DNA of 64,000 bases from NCBI RefSeq assembly GCF_965219885.1, contig NZ_CBDCOT010000009.1, positions 1 to 64,000 on the forward strand, read 5' to 3'. Numbering within the stretch: position 1 is the first letter of the stretch; each line of letters opens with the position of its first letter. The position numbers and the translations under genes were made by a program. Under the pieces are notes generated by a model that was not told where the DNA came from, searched no databases, and saw nothing but the letters and a program-made list of their open reading frames with translations. The stretch comes from Curvivirga sp965219885 (GTDB taxonomy: Bacteria; Pseudomonadota; Alphaproteobacteria; UBA8366; Aestuariispiraceae). Of the stretch, positions 48,028 through 56,839 are shown in pieces.

Positions 48028-48642
48028 ATGAATAAATATCGAATTGCAGTCGCAGATAAAAACCCCCTCGTATTGAGTGGTCTTGAGACACTTTTTAAAA
48101 ACGATGATCGTTTCACTTTAACTGGCACCGCCCGTACAGGTGCCGAGTTTATTGGGCTGGCAGCACAAAACAAATTTGATATTGGGATAACCGGTTGGGA
48201 AATGCCTGGGCTTGACGGCCGCGCCATTTTAGATGCAATTGGTGAATTTGAATATCACCCGAAGATTGTAATTTATACTGGCGTGCCTAATCCACGCATT
48301 ATTCGAGAAGCTATGCTAAATGGCGCTGCGGGCTTTTGCGCAAAAGGCGATAGTACAGAACAACTAATTACCACTGTTGCATCAGTTGCCGCAGGCCAAA
48401 TGGTTTTTCCGTATTTCGACCTTAAAAAATTACAAGACGATCCCTGGGAAAGCCTCACACGTCGTGAATTAGATTTATTAGACTATCTAAAAACAGGGCA
48501 ATCCAACCAGCAGATTGCAAATTACTTAGGCCTATCTGTAAACACAATTAAGTTTCACCTAAAGAATTTATATACCAAGCTTGGCGTAAAAAATCGCGCA
48601 CAAGCGGTGGCTGTATCATTATCTCGCAAATCAAATCACTAG
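48028..48642 (+). CDS. LuxR-type response regulator with degenerate receiver
   Basis: This is a ~204-residue regulator. The receiver-like domain occupies residues 1-115 and the LuxR/GerE helix-turn-helix lies at the C terminus (LTRRELDLLDYLKTGQSNQQIANYLGLSVNTIKFHLKNLYTKLGVKNRAQAV). In the receiver, the phospho-acceptor position is Gly (ITGWEMPGLDG; Gly56 from this start) and the acidic pocket is Asp10-Lys11 instead of two acids. The lysine in FCAKGDS is kept. It therefore probably works without phosphorylation. ATG 48028 is preferred; a longer frame begins at 47968. Confidence 0.85.
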   Translation: MNKYRIAVADKNPLVLSGLETLFKNDDRFTLTGTARTGAEFIGLAAQNKFDIGITGWEMPGLDGRAILDAIGEFEYHPKIVIYTGVPNPRIIREAMLNGAAGFCAKGDSTEQLITTVASVAAGQMVFPYFDLKKLQDDPWESLTRRELDLLDYLKTGQSNQQIANYLGLSVNTIKFHLKNLYTKLGVKNRAQAVAVSLSRKSNH

Positions 48643-48795
48643 CCTTAGGGGTAGTATATTTACCACCCTTAAGATTTAATTTTCTATCTCGCTGAGTGTA
48701 GGCACTTAATGAAGCAATCGTTATAGTTTTAATCAACAAAGTAAAAAGCTTTAACGAATTACAGCCCTCAGGCTTATCTTTGCGGGAGATAGAAA

Positions 48796-49836
48796 ATGAC
48801 ATTGAAAGTAGCAATTAACGGTTTTGGCCGTATTGGACGCCTAGCATTACGCGCCGCTATTGAGAATGGATACATCTCTTCGGGTGACCTTGAATTCGTT
48901 GCGATCAACGACCTTGGTCCGGTGGAAATCAACGCCTTGCTCTTCCAAAATGACTCCGTTCACGGCCCACATCTTCAACATGTTACACATGGAGATGATT
49001 GGATTGATGTTGGCACAGGTAAAATCAAAATGACTGCCGAAGCTAATCCATCGAATTTGCCATGGAAAGAATTAGGCGTAGATTTGGTTATGGAATGCAC
49101 CGGACGCTTCACCAATAAGGATGCGGCCTCTGCACATCTGACAGCTGGGGCTAAACGCGTCCTTGTCTCTGCACCATGCAGTGATGCAGATTCTACCATT
49201 GTTTACGGTGTAAACGAAAGCGACTTAAAAGCGCAACATACAGTTATATCAAACGCATCCTGCACCACAAACTGTCTGGCACCTGTTGCCAAAATTCTTA
49301 ATGACAGCATCGGCATTGAGAAAGGTTTTATGACCACAGTACATGCTTATACAGGCGATCAAAATCTACATGATGGACTTCACAAAGATCCACGCAGAGC
49401 ACGCGCCGCTATGGGCTCAATGATCCCGACCACTACAGGCGCAGCACGTGCCGTTGGTTTAGTTCTGCCTGAACTTGCGGGAAAACTAGATGGAACATCC
49501 ATTCGTGTCCCAACACCTAACGTGTCTATGGTTGATCTTACCTTCACTTCTAAGCGTGACACATCCGAAGAAGAAGTTAATCAACTTCTATCTGGTGCGG
49601 CATCTAATGAAATGAAGCGTATCTTACAGGCAACAGATCTACCGCTTGTATCCATTGACATGAACCACAATTCAGCAAGCTCCATCGCTGATTTAAGTGG
49701 CACCAAGGTTATTGAAGGTAATCTCGTTCGTATTATGAGTTGGTATGACAATGAATGGGGTTTTGCGAACCGTATGTGTGATACAGCAACATGCATCGCA
49801 GCTTTAGATCAAAAGTCTCAAGACAAAGCGGCTTAA
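48796..49836 (+). CDS. gap: Glyceraldehyde-3-phosphate dehydrogenase
   Basis: This is a 346-residue type I GAPDH. It has an NGFGRIGRL Rossmann motif at 8-16, the catalytic Cys156 in ISNASCTTNCLAP, and the HAYTGDQ and TTTGAARAVGLVLPEL segments. The WYDNEWGFANR C-terminal signature is intact. The nucleotide-binding Asn38-Asp39 pair is present. It catalyses the glycolytic/gluconeogenic oxidation of glyceraldehyde-3-phosphate. pgk, tkt and fba, frequent neighbours, are absent here. A GGGAG ribosome site lies nine bases upstream of ATG. Confidence 0.96.
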   Translation: MTLKVAINGFGRIGRLALRAAIENGYISSGDLEFVAINDLGPVEINALLFQNDSVHGPHLQHVTHGDDWIDVGTGKIKMTAEANPSNLPWKELGVDLVMECTGRFTNKDAASAHLTAGAKRVLVSAPCSDADSTIVYGVNESDLKAQHTVISNASCTTNCLAPVAKILNDSIGIEKGFMTTVHAYTGDQNLHDGLHKDPRRARAAMGSMIPTTTGAARAVGLVLPELAGKLDGTSIRVPTPNVSMVDLTFTSKRDTSEEEVNQLLSGAASNEMKRILQATDLPLVSIDMNHNSASSIADLSGTKVIEGNLVRIMSWYDNEWGFANRMCDTATCIAALDQKSQDKAA

Positions 49837-49886
49837 ATATTTAAGCTGCCCAAAAGTTTCCCTTAATCGCCTCACAGGGAAAAACC

Positions 49887-49920
49887 AAAAGGCCATCGGT
49901 TCCGTTTCCGATGGCCTTTT
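49887..49920. terminator. Bidirectional terminator after gap
   Basis: A perfect 13-bp stem AAAAGGCCATCGG / CCGATGGCCTTTT with an 8-nt loop lies between gap and a convergent acetyltransferase gene. Confidence 0.9.
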
Positions 49921-49939
49921 TACATACATATAGATGTAA

Positions 49940-50374
49940 TTACATTTGATATTTAATGAATGGTGTCTCTTTAGCCACCTTATCATATAAACGTCGACCA
50001 GCCTCATTAAAGTGCTGCGTCAGCCAGTAAGTTTGGCTACATCCAAGTCTTTGAGCCTCTTCATGGACGGCCTCAATTAAATGTCGCCCAACGCGCTTTC
50101 CCCGGCTTTCAGTTTTCGTATAAAGATCTACTAAGTAACAACGCGGCTCTGCCCCCCATGTATGATCATGAAGTAAATAGGTTGTGAAACCAATCAATTG
50201 CCCATCATCATCTTCATAAACCAAACACCAAGGCCCAGTTTCCTTTGGATGCATCAATCGATCCCAGGTGTTATCTGTCGTTGCTGATAGATCCACTTCA
50301 TAATATGCCTGATACCCCTTCCAAAGTGGATCCCAAGCCGTACGATCTTCAACACGTGCAGGTCTAATTTTCAT
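49940..50374 (-). CDS. GNAT family N-acetyltransferase
   Basis: This is a 144-residue GNAT-fold protein. It opens with IRPARVEDRTAWDPLWKGYQAYY, and the acetyl-CoA-binding loop is TESRGKRVGRHLIEAV near 88-103. LVDLYT precedes the loop as strand 4. The end, HFNEAGRRLYDKVAKETPFIKYQM, matches small-molecule acetyltransferases. The acceptor is unknown. It sits 42 bp downstream of the DUF971 gene on the same strand. Confidence 0.88.
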   Translation of the reverse strand: MKIRPARVEDRTAWDPLWKGYQAYYEVDLSATTDNTWDRLMHPKETGPWCLVYEDDDGQLIGFTTYLLHDHTWGAEPRCYLVDLYTKTESRGKRVGRHLIEAVHEEAQRLGCSQTYWLTQHFNEAGRRLYDKVAKETPFIKYQM

Positions 50375-50416
50375 TAAAGGTCTCCCCTGTGAGACCCAAA
50401 GCAGATATCGGGTATA

Positions 50417-50794
50417 TTAAGGTTCCCGACGTTTACCCTCTGCCTTCAGGTCTGCAAGATATTGTTCCCAGCGCACTTCATATTCTTCACCAAGTTGATA
50501 AAGATAGCGCCAACTATACAAACCACTGTCATGCATGTCGTCGAAGATAATTTTAATCGCATAATTGCCAATAGGTTCTATATTCATAATTCCTACAAAT
50601 TTTCTTCCGGCAATCAGTTTCTTAGGTCCGACACCATGCCCTTGCACTTCGGCGCTTGGACTTTCCACACGTAAATATTCGGCAGGTAACTTAAAAATTT
50701 TACCATTCTCAAAACTAACTTCGAGACATTTTTCCTGTGTATGAAGATGTATTTCTTCAGGCTTTACGGGTGTTGAATATTTATCTTCAGTCAT
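50417..50794 (-). CDS. DUF971 protein (gamma-butyrobetaine hydroxylase-like N-terminal domain)
   Basis: This is a 125-residue protein comprising one DUF971/GBBH-like N-terminal domain (EIHLHTQEKCLEVSFENGKIFKLPAEYLRVESPSAEVQGHG, then IKIIFDDMHDSGLYSWRYLYQLG). Family members occur alone or fused to iron-sulfur or oxygenase proteins. The free-standing form is common near Trm112 and LON-domain genes in Alphaproteobacteria. The function is not established. Confidence 0.85.
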   Translation of the reverse strand: MTEDKYSTPVKPEEIHLHTQEKCLEVSFENGKIFKLPAEYLRVESPSAEVQGHGVGPKKLIAGRKFVGIMNIEPIGNYAIKIIFDDMHDSGLYSWRYLYQLGEEYEVRWEQYLADLKAEGKRREP

Positions 50795-50805
50795 AAAATT
50801 AAAAC

Positions 50806-50994
50806 TTAAAGATCATCCACATGTACGGCTTCATCAGCTAACATGATCGGAATACCATCACGGATAGGATATGCAAGCTTCGTTTGTTCAGAAATCAACA
50901 ATTGCCGCTCCTTATCATAACTCAAAGGGCTACGTGTACCGGGCTCCACCAAAATCTCTAATAGCTTTGGGTCAATTTCTGCATGCGTAGACAT
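50806..50994 (-). CDS. Trm112-like small protein
   Basis: This is a 62-residue Trm112/YcaR family protein (LLEILVEPGTRSPLSYDKERQLLISEQTKLAYPIRDGIPIML). Trm112 proteins act as partners of methyltransferases, and many bind zinc. The usual LVCP cysteine is Glu17 here and no cysteine remains in the protein, so zinc binding by this copy is unlikely. It lies 11 bp upstream of the DUF971 gene and 46 bp after the LON-domain gene. Confidence 0.88.
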   Translation of the reverse strand: MSTHAEIDPKLLEILVEPGTRSPLSYDKERQLLISEQTKLAYPIRDGIPIMLADEAVHVDDL

Positions 50995-51040
50995 ATTTTT
51001 ATCCTAAATCTTCTTCAACGAATATGTGGTTACATATCAG

Positions 51041-51721
51041 TTAGTTTGTGTGAAAACCACCATTTTCATCATTATGCAAAAGGGCCATTTCCAATAATGT
51101 GATTAACATTGCAGCTCGTTCCTGCAAAGTGCCAGTTTCCAGCAATGCTTGCTTCTCAACAGGTCCAAAAGGACAGATCATTGCTAAAGCATCAATCAAG
51201 ATTTCCACTTGTGTTTTTTCAAGCAATCTTAGATCTACATTCATATTATTAAGAGTTAAATAACGTTCAAGCAAAGACATGAGATGTGGCTTATCTATTG
51301 AAATTGTCCGAGCTTCAGTTAAATCATCCCTAAATCTGCCCCAATCGACGATAGCCTCTCTATACCCACGATCAGAAATAGCTTCTTCCATTAAGGTAAA
51401 GCGACAAACACCCCGCAATTGAATAACAAACCGACCATCCGAAGTTTCTTCAAAATTGGTTACGCGTCCCATACAGCCCACATTAAATAAAGGGGCAACA
51501 CCAGATACGATCTGAGTACGCATTTCGGTTTCATCTGGGTCACGTGGCTGGATCATCCCCAACATGCGACCTTTAGACAGAACATCTTCAAACATATTGA
51601 GATAACGATCTTCGAAGATATTCAATGGTAAAATTTGCCCCGGCAGCATCAGTACATTTGGCAACGGAAATATCGCCAATTTAGTGGGTAATTCGTCAAA
51701 TGCCGGGTCAAATCGTCCCAT
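51041..51721 (-). CDS. LON substrate-binding domain protein
   Basis: This is a 226-residue protein consisting of the Lon N-terminal domain only (LAIFPLPNVLMLPGQILPLNIFEDRYLNMFEDVL, then GCMGRVTNFEETSDGRFVIQLRGVCRF). It has no AAA or protease domain. Such proteins are presumed adaptors or substrate-recognition factors. It follows the CnoX-like thioredoxin gene by 16 bp, so the pair probably forms part of one proteostasis-related operon. Confidence 0.9.
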   Translation of the reverse strand: MGRFDPAFDELPTKLAIFPLPNVLMLPGQILPLNIFEDRYLNMFEDVLSKGRMLGMIQPRDPDETEMRTQIVSGVAPLFNVGCMGRVTNFEETSDGRFVIQLRGVCRFTLMEEAISDRGYREAIVDWGRFRDDLTEARTISIDKPHLMSLLERYLTLNNMNVDLRLLEKTQVEILIDALAMICPFGPVEKQALLETGTLQERAAMLITLLEMALLHNDENGGFHTN

Positions 51722-51737
51722 TCGTCTCTCAATTCTT

Positions 51738-52661
51738 TTAAACAGAAAACATCAAAGATGATAACTTCTTACGGCTTGCAATGACAAGTGGATCGGCATG
51801 ACCAATTGCTTCAAAGAATTTCAACAACTGTACGCGTGCCGCACCTTCATTCCATTCACGATCTTTTGAGAAAATTTCCAGCAACAAATTCATTGCACCT
51901 TCATTATCACCTGTTGCATAGGTCGCAAGGGCCAAGTCAAAACGCGCCTGATGGTCATCTGCGTTAGCTTCCACAGCTCTTTTCAAATTCTCAATCTCAC
52001 CGACGGCTTCTGCAGCCTCCAAGGCAACAGCGATTGCTTTCTTGACCTTTTCAAAGGCAGGGTCATCCTGCACTTCAACAGGCAAACCTTCCATCAGACC
52101 TTGCGCACCTTCAACAGATCCCATCTTCAAATAGCAGTCAGCTAACGCTGCAGTTGCCCCGATGTGATTAGGTGCATGTTGCAAGACTTGAGTATAAATC
52201 TCAGCAGCTCCAGCAATCTGACCTTCGGTCATCAATTGGTCCGCATGTTCCATAGCACCTTCAACCGGATCCCCCATATCACCACCACCAGCTTGCGCCA
52301 TTTTTTGCACAAAAGCATCAATCTGACTTGGCGGTTGCATGCCCATAAAACCATCAACTGGTTGACCACCCGCAAACGCAAACACTGCTGGAATGGACTG
52401 TACCTGTAACTGACCTGCGATCCCCGGGTTTTCATCAATGTTGATTTTCACCATTTTAACTTTACCGCCTGCACGCTGTACCGCGGCCTCTAAAGCAGGG
52501 CCTAATTGCTTGCATGGCCCACACCAAGGCGCCCAAAAATCAACGATAACAGGTTGCTGCATACTTGCTTCCATCACATCCTGACGGAAAGCTGCATCGC
52601 TACTATCTTTAATCAACTCATCACCAGCATTCAGATTATTTTGCATCATCGGATTTTCCAT
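51738..52661 (-). CDS. cnoX: Thioredoxin-TPR co-chaperone (CnoX/YbbN-like)
   Basis: This is a 307-residue protein. The N-terminal thioredoxin domain has the WCGPC active site (Cys47, Cys50), and the C-terminal TPR-like half (~130-300) is rich in Ala, Glu and Gly. This is the CnoX/YbbN layout, a holdase that protects proteins and hands them to GroEL/DnaK. In E. coli CnoX the active site is SXXC, so the canonical CGPC here suggests retained oxidoreductase activity. It is the second gene of a leftward run starting at 53218. Confidence 0.88.
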   Translation of the reverse strand: MENPMMQNNLNAGDELIKDSSDAAFRQDVMEASMQQPVIVDFWAPWCGPCKQLGPALEAAVQRAGGKVKMVKINIDENPGIAGQLQVQSIPAVFAFAGGQPVDGFMGMQPPSQIDAFVQKMAQAGGGDMGDPVEGAMEHADQLMTEGQIAGAAEIYTQVLQHAPNHIGATAALADCYLKMGSVEGAQGLMEGLPVEVQDDPAFEKVKKAIAVALEAAEAVGEIENLKRAVEANADDHQARFDLALATYATGDNEGAMNLLLEIFSKDREWNEGAARVQLLKFFEAIGHADPLVIASRKKLSSLMFSV

Positions 52662-52684
52662 CTTTTTTCTCTTTCTTGGGATAC

Positions 52685-53218
52685 TTAATCTGCGGCTTCT
52701 TGCGCAGCTAATTCATCTGCTAGTGCCTTAAAATCCACCATCATAGGATCATAACCTTCTGCCTTAAGAAAAGTCATCAAGGCAGAAGGTGTCACAGCTG
52801 TTGTACGATCATTACGCAAAGGATGACCATTAATAAGCTCTTCTTCCATCAAAGCTGTATCTAAAACCATGCTAACACGTTTTTCTGTATCATTTATCAC
52901 AGAAAAAGCTGTTACAGATCCTGGAATTACACCAAGTACGTCCATCAACAAGTCCGCATTACCAAATGATAAATTTCCCGACGCGCCAAGAACATGACGT
53001 AGTTGCTTTAAATTTATAGGACAATCTTCATCCACTGTCGCTAACCACAGGTTCTTTTTCTTATCACGTAAGAATAGATTTTTTGTATGACCACCTGGCA
53101 AATCATCACGGTGAGATTTTGACTCTTCAACCGTAAACGCAGCTTCATGTTCCACTGTGCGATAGTTAATTCCCAACTCATCCAGGCGCGCATATAATTC
53201 CTGATCTGTTTTCGGCAT
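52685..53218 (-). CDS. Prolyl-tRNA editing protein (YbaK/ProX type)
   Basis: This is a 177-residue single-domain trans-editing protein of the YbaK/ProX (PrdX) family, which removes alanine or other wrong residues from tRNA-Pro. The catalytic-region GGHTKNLFLRDKKKNLWL holds conserved Lys46. NLSFGNADLLMDVLGVIPGSVTAFSVIND is the second family signature. It starts a probable operon with the thioredoxin, LON, Trm112 and DUF971 genes. The 220-bp region upstream (53219-53438) shows no gene. Confidence 0.9.
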   Translation of the reverse strand: MPKTDQELYARLDELGINYRTVEHEAAFTVEESKSHRDDLPGGHTKNLFLRDKKKNLWLATVDEDCPINLKQLRHVLGASGNLSFGNADLLMDVLGVIPGSVTAFSVINDTEKRVSMVLDTALMEEELINGHPLRNDRTTAVTPSALMTFLKAEGYDPMMVDFKALADELAAQEAAD

Positions 53219-53438
53219 CTTTACATCCCATCTCCGAAGATAAAATTCAGCGCCAAATAGATAACTATTTTAACCTCTAATTGCAATAAGACAGCCTAGT
53301 ATAACTATTGTTTTCTGCGACTTTTCATAGAATGCTCTAAAAAAATGAAACTTTTTTGAAAAAGGGGCTTGCCTTGTCCGTGATCATGCGTATTATCCGC
53401 CGCACTTGAGGACAACAATTTGTTCCAAGTCGCCAATT

Positions 53439-53513
53439 GCGGGCGTAGCTCAGGGGTAGAGCGCAACCTTGCCAAGGTTGATGTCGTGAGTTCGAATCTC
53501 ATCGCCCGCTCCA
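53439..53513 (+). tRNA. tRNA-Gly (anticodon GCC), copy 1
   Basis: A 75-nt cloverleaf starts GCGGGCGTAGCTCAG and ends in an encoded CCA. The anticodon loop CTTGCCAAG gives GCC, and the T-arm is GAGTTCGAATCTC. It is followed at 53518-53548 by a terminator-like repeat, AAACCCG..CGGGTTTTT. A second identical gene lies 80 bp downstream. Confidence 0.98.
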
Positions 53514-53517
53514 TGGA

Positions 53518-53548
53518 AAACCCGTCGGACATCTGTCGGGTTTTTCTT
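53518..53548 (+). terminator. Terminator after tRNA-Gly copy 1
   Basis: AAAACCCG pairs with CGGGTTTTT around an inner GACA/TGTC stem, followed by a T-run. It is an imperfect version of the terminator after copy 2. Confidence 0.65.
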
Positions 53549-53593
53549 ATTAAATCGATCATGATCCTTACCCATTTGATGATGATCTTTGTT

Positions 53594-53668
53594 GCGGGCG
53601 TAGCTCAGGGGTAGAGCGCAACCTTGCCAAGGTTGATGTCGTGAGTTCGAATCTCATCGCCCGCTCCA
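53594..53668 (+). tRNA. tRNA-Gly (anticodon GCC), copy 2
   Basis: This is a 75-nt gene identical over its whole length to copy 1, with anticodon GCC and encoded CCA. The short 5' flank (TTG) and the downstream GAAAAACCCGTCGGACATC also match copy 1. The pair therefore arose by tandem duplication of a gene-plus-terminator unit. Confidence 0.98.
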
Positions 53669-53670
53669 TG

Positions 53671-53703
53671 AAAAACCCGTCGGACATCCGACGGGTTTTT
53701 CTC
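53671..53703 (+). terminator. Terminator after tRNA-Gly copy 2
   Basis: AAAACCCGTCGG pairs perfectly with CCGACGGGTTTT around ACAT, followed by TTCTCTT. It is a strong intrinsic terminator. Confidence 0.85.
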
Positions 53704-53736
53704 TTCTAATCTTGAAAATATAAGTCTAGTCTCTAC

Positions 53737-54714
53737 TTATTCTTTCTTCTGGTGTTGCTGTAAAATCGTATCAACCAATAAATTCATTTCATTTTTTGTG
53801 ATTTTATGATGGCGCGTGAACATAAATGCCGCCTGTCCGAATAAAAGAGAAATGACCGCCAAACCAACAAAGTAAGCTGAAGAAAAACCTGCCCAGATAT
53901 GCGGTTCAAAAGCACCTGTTGTAAAACGGTGATATATAAAGAAGATTCCTAAAGATACGCCAATGATACCAAAGAACAACGCGATAAATGCAAAAGCGGT
54001 AAATGGGCGATGACTAATAATAGTAGACCCAATAATTGAACTTGTCTGCTTTGCATATCGCCAAAGATTACTGGCAACTCGTGATTTACCAAACTCTCTT
54101 TCACCACGAATTTCCAAGGGTACTTCTACAATTGAAAAACCATTGAACACCGTCTGCAAAATAGCCTCATGCGTATAAGTGAAATTTCCAAGCAGTGAAA
54201 GCGTTCGTATAATATCCTTGCTATACGCTCTAAATCCGCAAGAGACATCATAGAATTTCTGTCCCGTCAAAACACTTACCAAACTTGAAATCCTATAGTT
54301 GCCCCATTTTTTGATTGCAGGCATTTTAGGGTGCAGTTTCTTATCTTTAAAACGTGAAGCGGTTGTCATATCTGCCTCACCCGACAATACCGGTGCTAGC
54401 AGTTCAGGAATATCATGTGGATTGAATTGGCCGTCACCATCCATATTCAACATAAAATCGTAATCATGGACCCTGGCATAATTCAAACCTGTGCGGAAGG
54501 CAGCACCCACACCTTTATTACGCGGATGGCTGACATAATATGCCCCAGCTTTTTCAACTTCCTTCACAGATGCATCAGTGGATCCATCATCAACTACCAA
54601 AACATCAATACGATCAATCCCGTTAATGGTATTTGGAATTGCTGAGATCACAGTTGCAATAGTCTTTTCCTCATTCAAACAAGGTATCACAACCAGAAGA
54701 GATTTCACTGACAT
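53737..54714 (-). CDS. Family 2 glycosyltransferase, polyprenyl-phosphate sugar synthase type
   Basis: This is a 325-residue protein. The N-terminal GT2 domain has VVIPCLNEEKTI (8-19), VLVVDDGSTDAS (37-49) and the metal-binding NMDGDGQFNP near 88-97. Two C-terminal membrane helices follow (~240-262 and ~280-305). This matches DPM1/ArnC/GtrB-like enzymes that transfer a sugar to a polyprenyl phosphate. It starts 51 bp after the asparagine synthase stop. The SMR-like and polytopic proteins at 56.8-59.0 kb could be its flippase and transferase. Confidence 0.88.
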   Translation of the reverse strand: MSVKSLLVVIPCLNEEKTIATVISAIPNTINGIDRIDVLVVDDGSTDASVKEVEKAGAYYVSHPRNKGVGAAFRTGLNYARVHDYDFMLNMDGDGQFNPHDIPELLAPVLSGEADMTTASRFKDKKLHPKMPAIKKWGNYRISSLVSVLTGQKFYDVSCGFRAYSKDIIRTLSLLGNFTYTHEAILQTVFNGFSIVEVPLEIRGEREFGKSRVASNLWRYAKQTSSIIGSTIISHRPFTAFAFIALFFGIIGVSLGIFFIYHRFTTGAFEPHIWAGFSSAYFVGLAVISLLFGQAAFMFTRHHKITKNEMNLLVDTILQQHQKKE

Positions 54715-54765
54715 GTTTTTGTTCCCAATTTTCGCAGCTTTTATAGTGCGATTATATACAATTTC

Positions 54766-56661
54766 TTAGTTAACCCCAGTATCTTCAGCCCAAATACCAA
54801 AGACCAGAAGTGACCACAAAAAATAATGATGTGATTGCTGATGATTCTTATGAGCTTTCCATAGCTCCCTAACACCGTCTGGTTTGAGCCAAGGCGCAAA
54901 ACGATCAGCTTCATGATAAAAGAACTTATTGGCTAGATCATACAACTCATCTACCAGAATCTTAGCAATAGGTACATTGAAGCCGCGTTTCTTCCCGTGA
55001 ATCAACTCGGTCGAGCTTGTCATTTTTTCTAAACTCTTTCTAAGCGCTAACTTGTCTGGCCCCTTCATCGATGTAAGCAGACTATGATCCAAACTGCCTG
55101 CCAATTCCATAATCCGTTTGTCCAAAAATGGAACCCGGACTTCTAAAGAATGCGCCATACTAATGCGATCACTTTTAACCAACATGTCACTTGGAAGATA
55201 GTATTGTTGATCCCCCAACATCCATCTATCTATTTCGGTTGAAGCCTGACTACTGCTTATGGCAGCATTATAATCAGCCATAGGATCCTTAGAGATCAGC
55301 CCAGCCATTTCAGCGCCATATATAGCAGGTAGCTGATACTCAAATAAATAACGACGCCATTGAGCATGTTGCAGTCCACTGCCATATTGATATCCAAGCA
55401 TAAAACGCCCGACTTTTTCTGCGAGAGGAATACGCCCATCCCTCGCATTATTTCTTTGCATTGCAAATTCACCAATCATTTTGGCAATTGACGTCGGGAA
55501 TATACCATTCATAGCGCTTGCAATTCGAGAAGCTCTATAGGTTGGATATCCAGCGAAAAATTCGTCTCCACCTTCACCACTCAACGCGACAGTAACATGC
55601 TGCTTAATAGTCTTGCAGAGTTTGTATAGGGCAAAGCCCGAAGAATCTGATAATTGTGCATCAGTCGCATGCGCAATAGCACGTACAATATCTTCCGGTT
55701 TCTCATCATTTTGGATTTGAATAATATGGTGCTCTAATCCAGTTTCTTTCGCGACAATGCTAGCACCGCCACTTTCATCGAATGATTTTGAAGAAAAACT
55801 CGCCGTAAAAAGCGGCACATCAAACCCTTGCGCACTATATGACATCAAAGATGAATCAATGCCTGCACTTTGCATTATTCCAATAGGAACATCAGAAATC
55901 ATCATATCAGCCACAACAGTCTTCAATGTTGCCGATATACGTTCGCTTGCTTCATCAAGAGAGGAGATTTTAGCCTCACGACTTGGCTGCCAAAAACGTA
56001 CCTCACTTAAAACTTGACCATTTACATCATAGCGTCGGATCGTCCCGGGCAGAAGCTGACTCACACCTTCCAACGTCGATCGATCAGGCCCTACATAACC
56101 ATTCGTAAAATAACTATGCAAATTCTCTGCGTTCAAACGAAATTTGTGATCTGAAAGTGTCAAAAAGGACTTAATCTCGCTCGCAAAATATACAGTTGTA
56201 TCCAGTTGATAAATGTATAGTGGCTTAATACCGGCAGCATCCCTTGCGAGAGTTAATTCTTTATTTTTACGATCCCAAATCGCAACTGCAAACATTCCTT
56301 CTAACTTATCAAAAAGCGCATCACCCCAAAGCTTAAAACCAATTGGTAGAATTTCAGTATCACATTGCGTTTTAAACTGATAACCAGTCTCTTTCGTAAT
56401 CTCCGCTCTCAATGACTTAAAGTTATAGATCTCACCATTATAGGTAACCACATATTCTTCATCTGAATCCGCCATCGGCTGATGACCGGCTTCTGAAATA
56501 TCTAATATAGATAAACGACGATGCCCTAATGCGACGGGGCCGTCCAAATATTGGCCATGACCGTCCGGCCCACGATGCGCGAGCGCAGTCGTCATTCCAC
56601 GAAGTATTGCTTCTGAATTCTTAAGGCCTTCAGAAAACAGAAAACCCGCGATCCCACACAT
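54766..56661 (-). CDS. asnB: Asparagine synthase (glutamine-hydrolysing)
   Basis: This is a 631-residue AsnB-type enzyme. The glutaminase nucleophile Cys2 heads MCGIAGFLFS, with HRGPDGHG near 30-37 and YNGEIYNF near 74-81. The synthetase domain has the ATP loop IMQSAGIDSSLMSY near 262-275 (SxGxDSS form), GEGGDEFFAGYPTY and DRISMAHSLEVRVPFLD. Homologues in polysaccharide loci often amidate sugar acids, so this could be a surface-glycan modifier as well as the cell's asparagine synthase. It lies upstream of the GT2 gene on the same strand. Confidence 0.93.
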   Translation of the reverse strand: MCGIAGFLFSEGLKNSEAILRGMTTALAHRGPDGHGQYLDGPVALGHRRLSILDISEAGHQPMADSDEEYVVTYNGEIYNFKSLRAEITKETGYQFKTQCDTEILPIGFKLWGDALFDKLEGMFAVAIWDRKNKELTLARDAAGIKPLYIYQLDTTVYFASEIKSFLTLSDHKFRLNAENLHSYFTNGYVGPDRSTLEGVSQLLPGTIRRYDVNGQVLSEVRFWQPSREAKISSLDEASERISATLKTVVADMMISDVPIGIMQSAGIDSSLMSYSAQGFDVPLFTASFSSKSFDESGGASIVAKETGLEHHIIQIQNDEKPEDIVRAIAHATDAQLSDSSGFALYKLCKTIKQHVTVALSGEGGDEFFAGYPTYRASRIASAMNGIFPTSIAKMIGEFAMQRNNARDGRIPLAEKVGRFMLGYQYGSGLQHAQWRRYLFEYQLPAIYGAEMAGLISKDPMADYNAAISSSQASTEIDRWMLGDQQYYLPSDMLVKSDRISMAHSLEVRVPFLDKRIMELAGSLDHSLLTSMKGPDKLALRKSLEKMTSSTELIHGKKRGFNVPIAKILVDELYDLANKFFYHEADRFAPWLKPDGVRELWKAHKNHQQSHHYFLWSLLVFGIWAEDTGVN

Positions 56662-56839
56662 TAAGTCATTCCCCTAAATCAAAATGATGACAGATTTCTC
56701 ATTTCCCTTTGCATAGTCATTTCACAGGAAACAAGCAATTACTTATTGACTGTTTTATAGAGTTTAGTTTAGTTGTGGGTCTGTTTTTGAAGCAAATCTA
56801 ACCCTTCAAAATTATAAGTAAATTAAGAGACAAAAGACG

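Noticed and set aside
53305..53562. 85-codon minus-strand frame (contains MERAMRFELTTSTLARLRSTPELRP)
   Set aside because: It is the antisense of the tRNA-Gly gene, a well-known false protein prediction.
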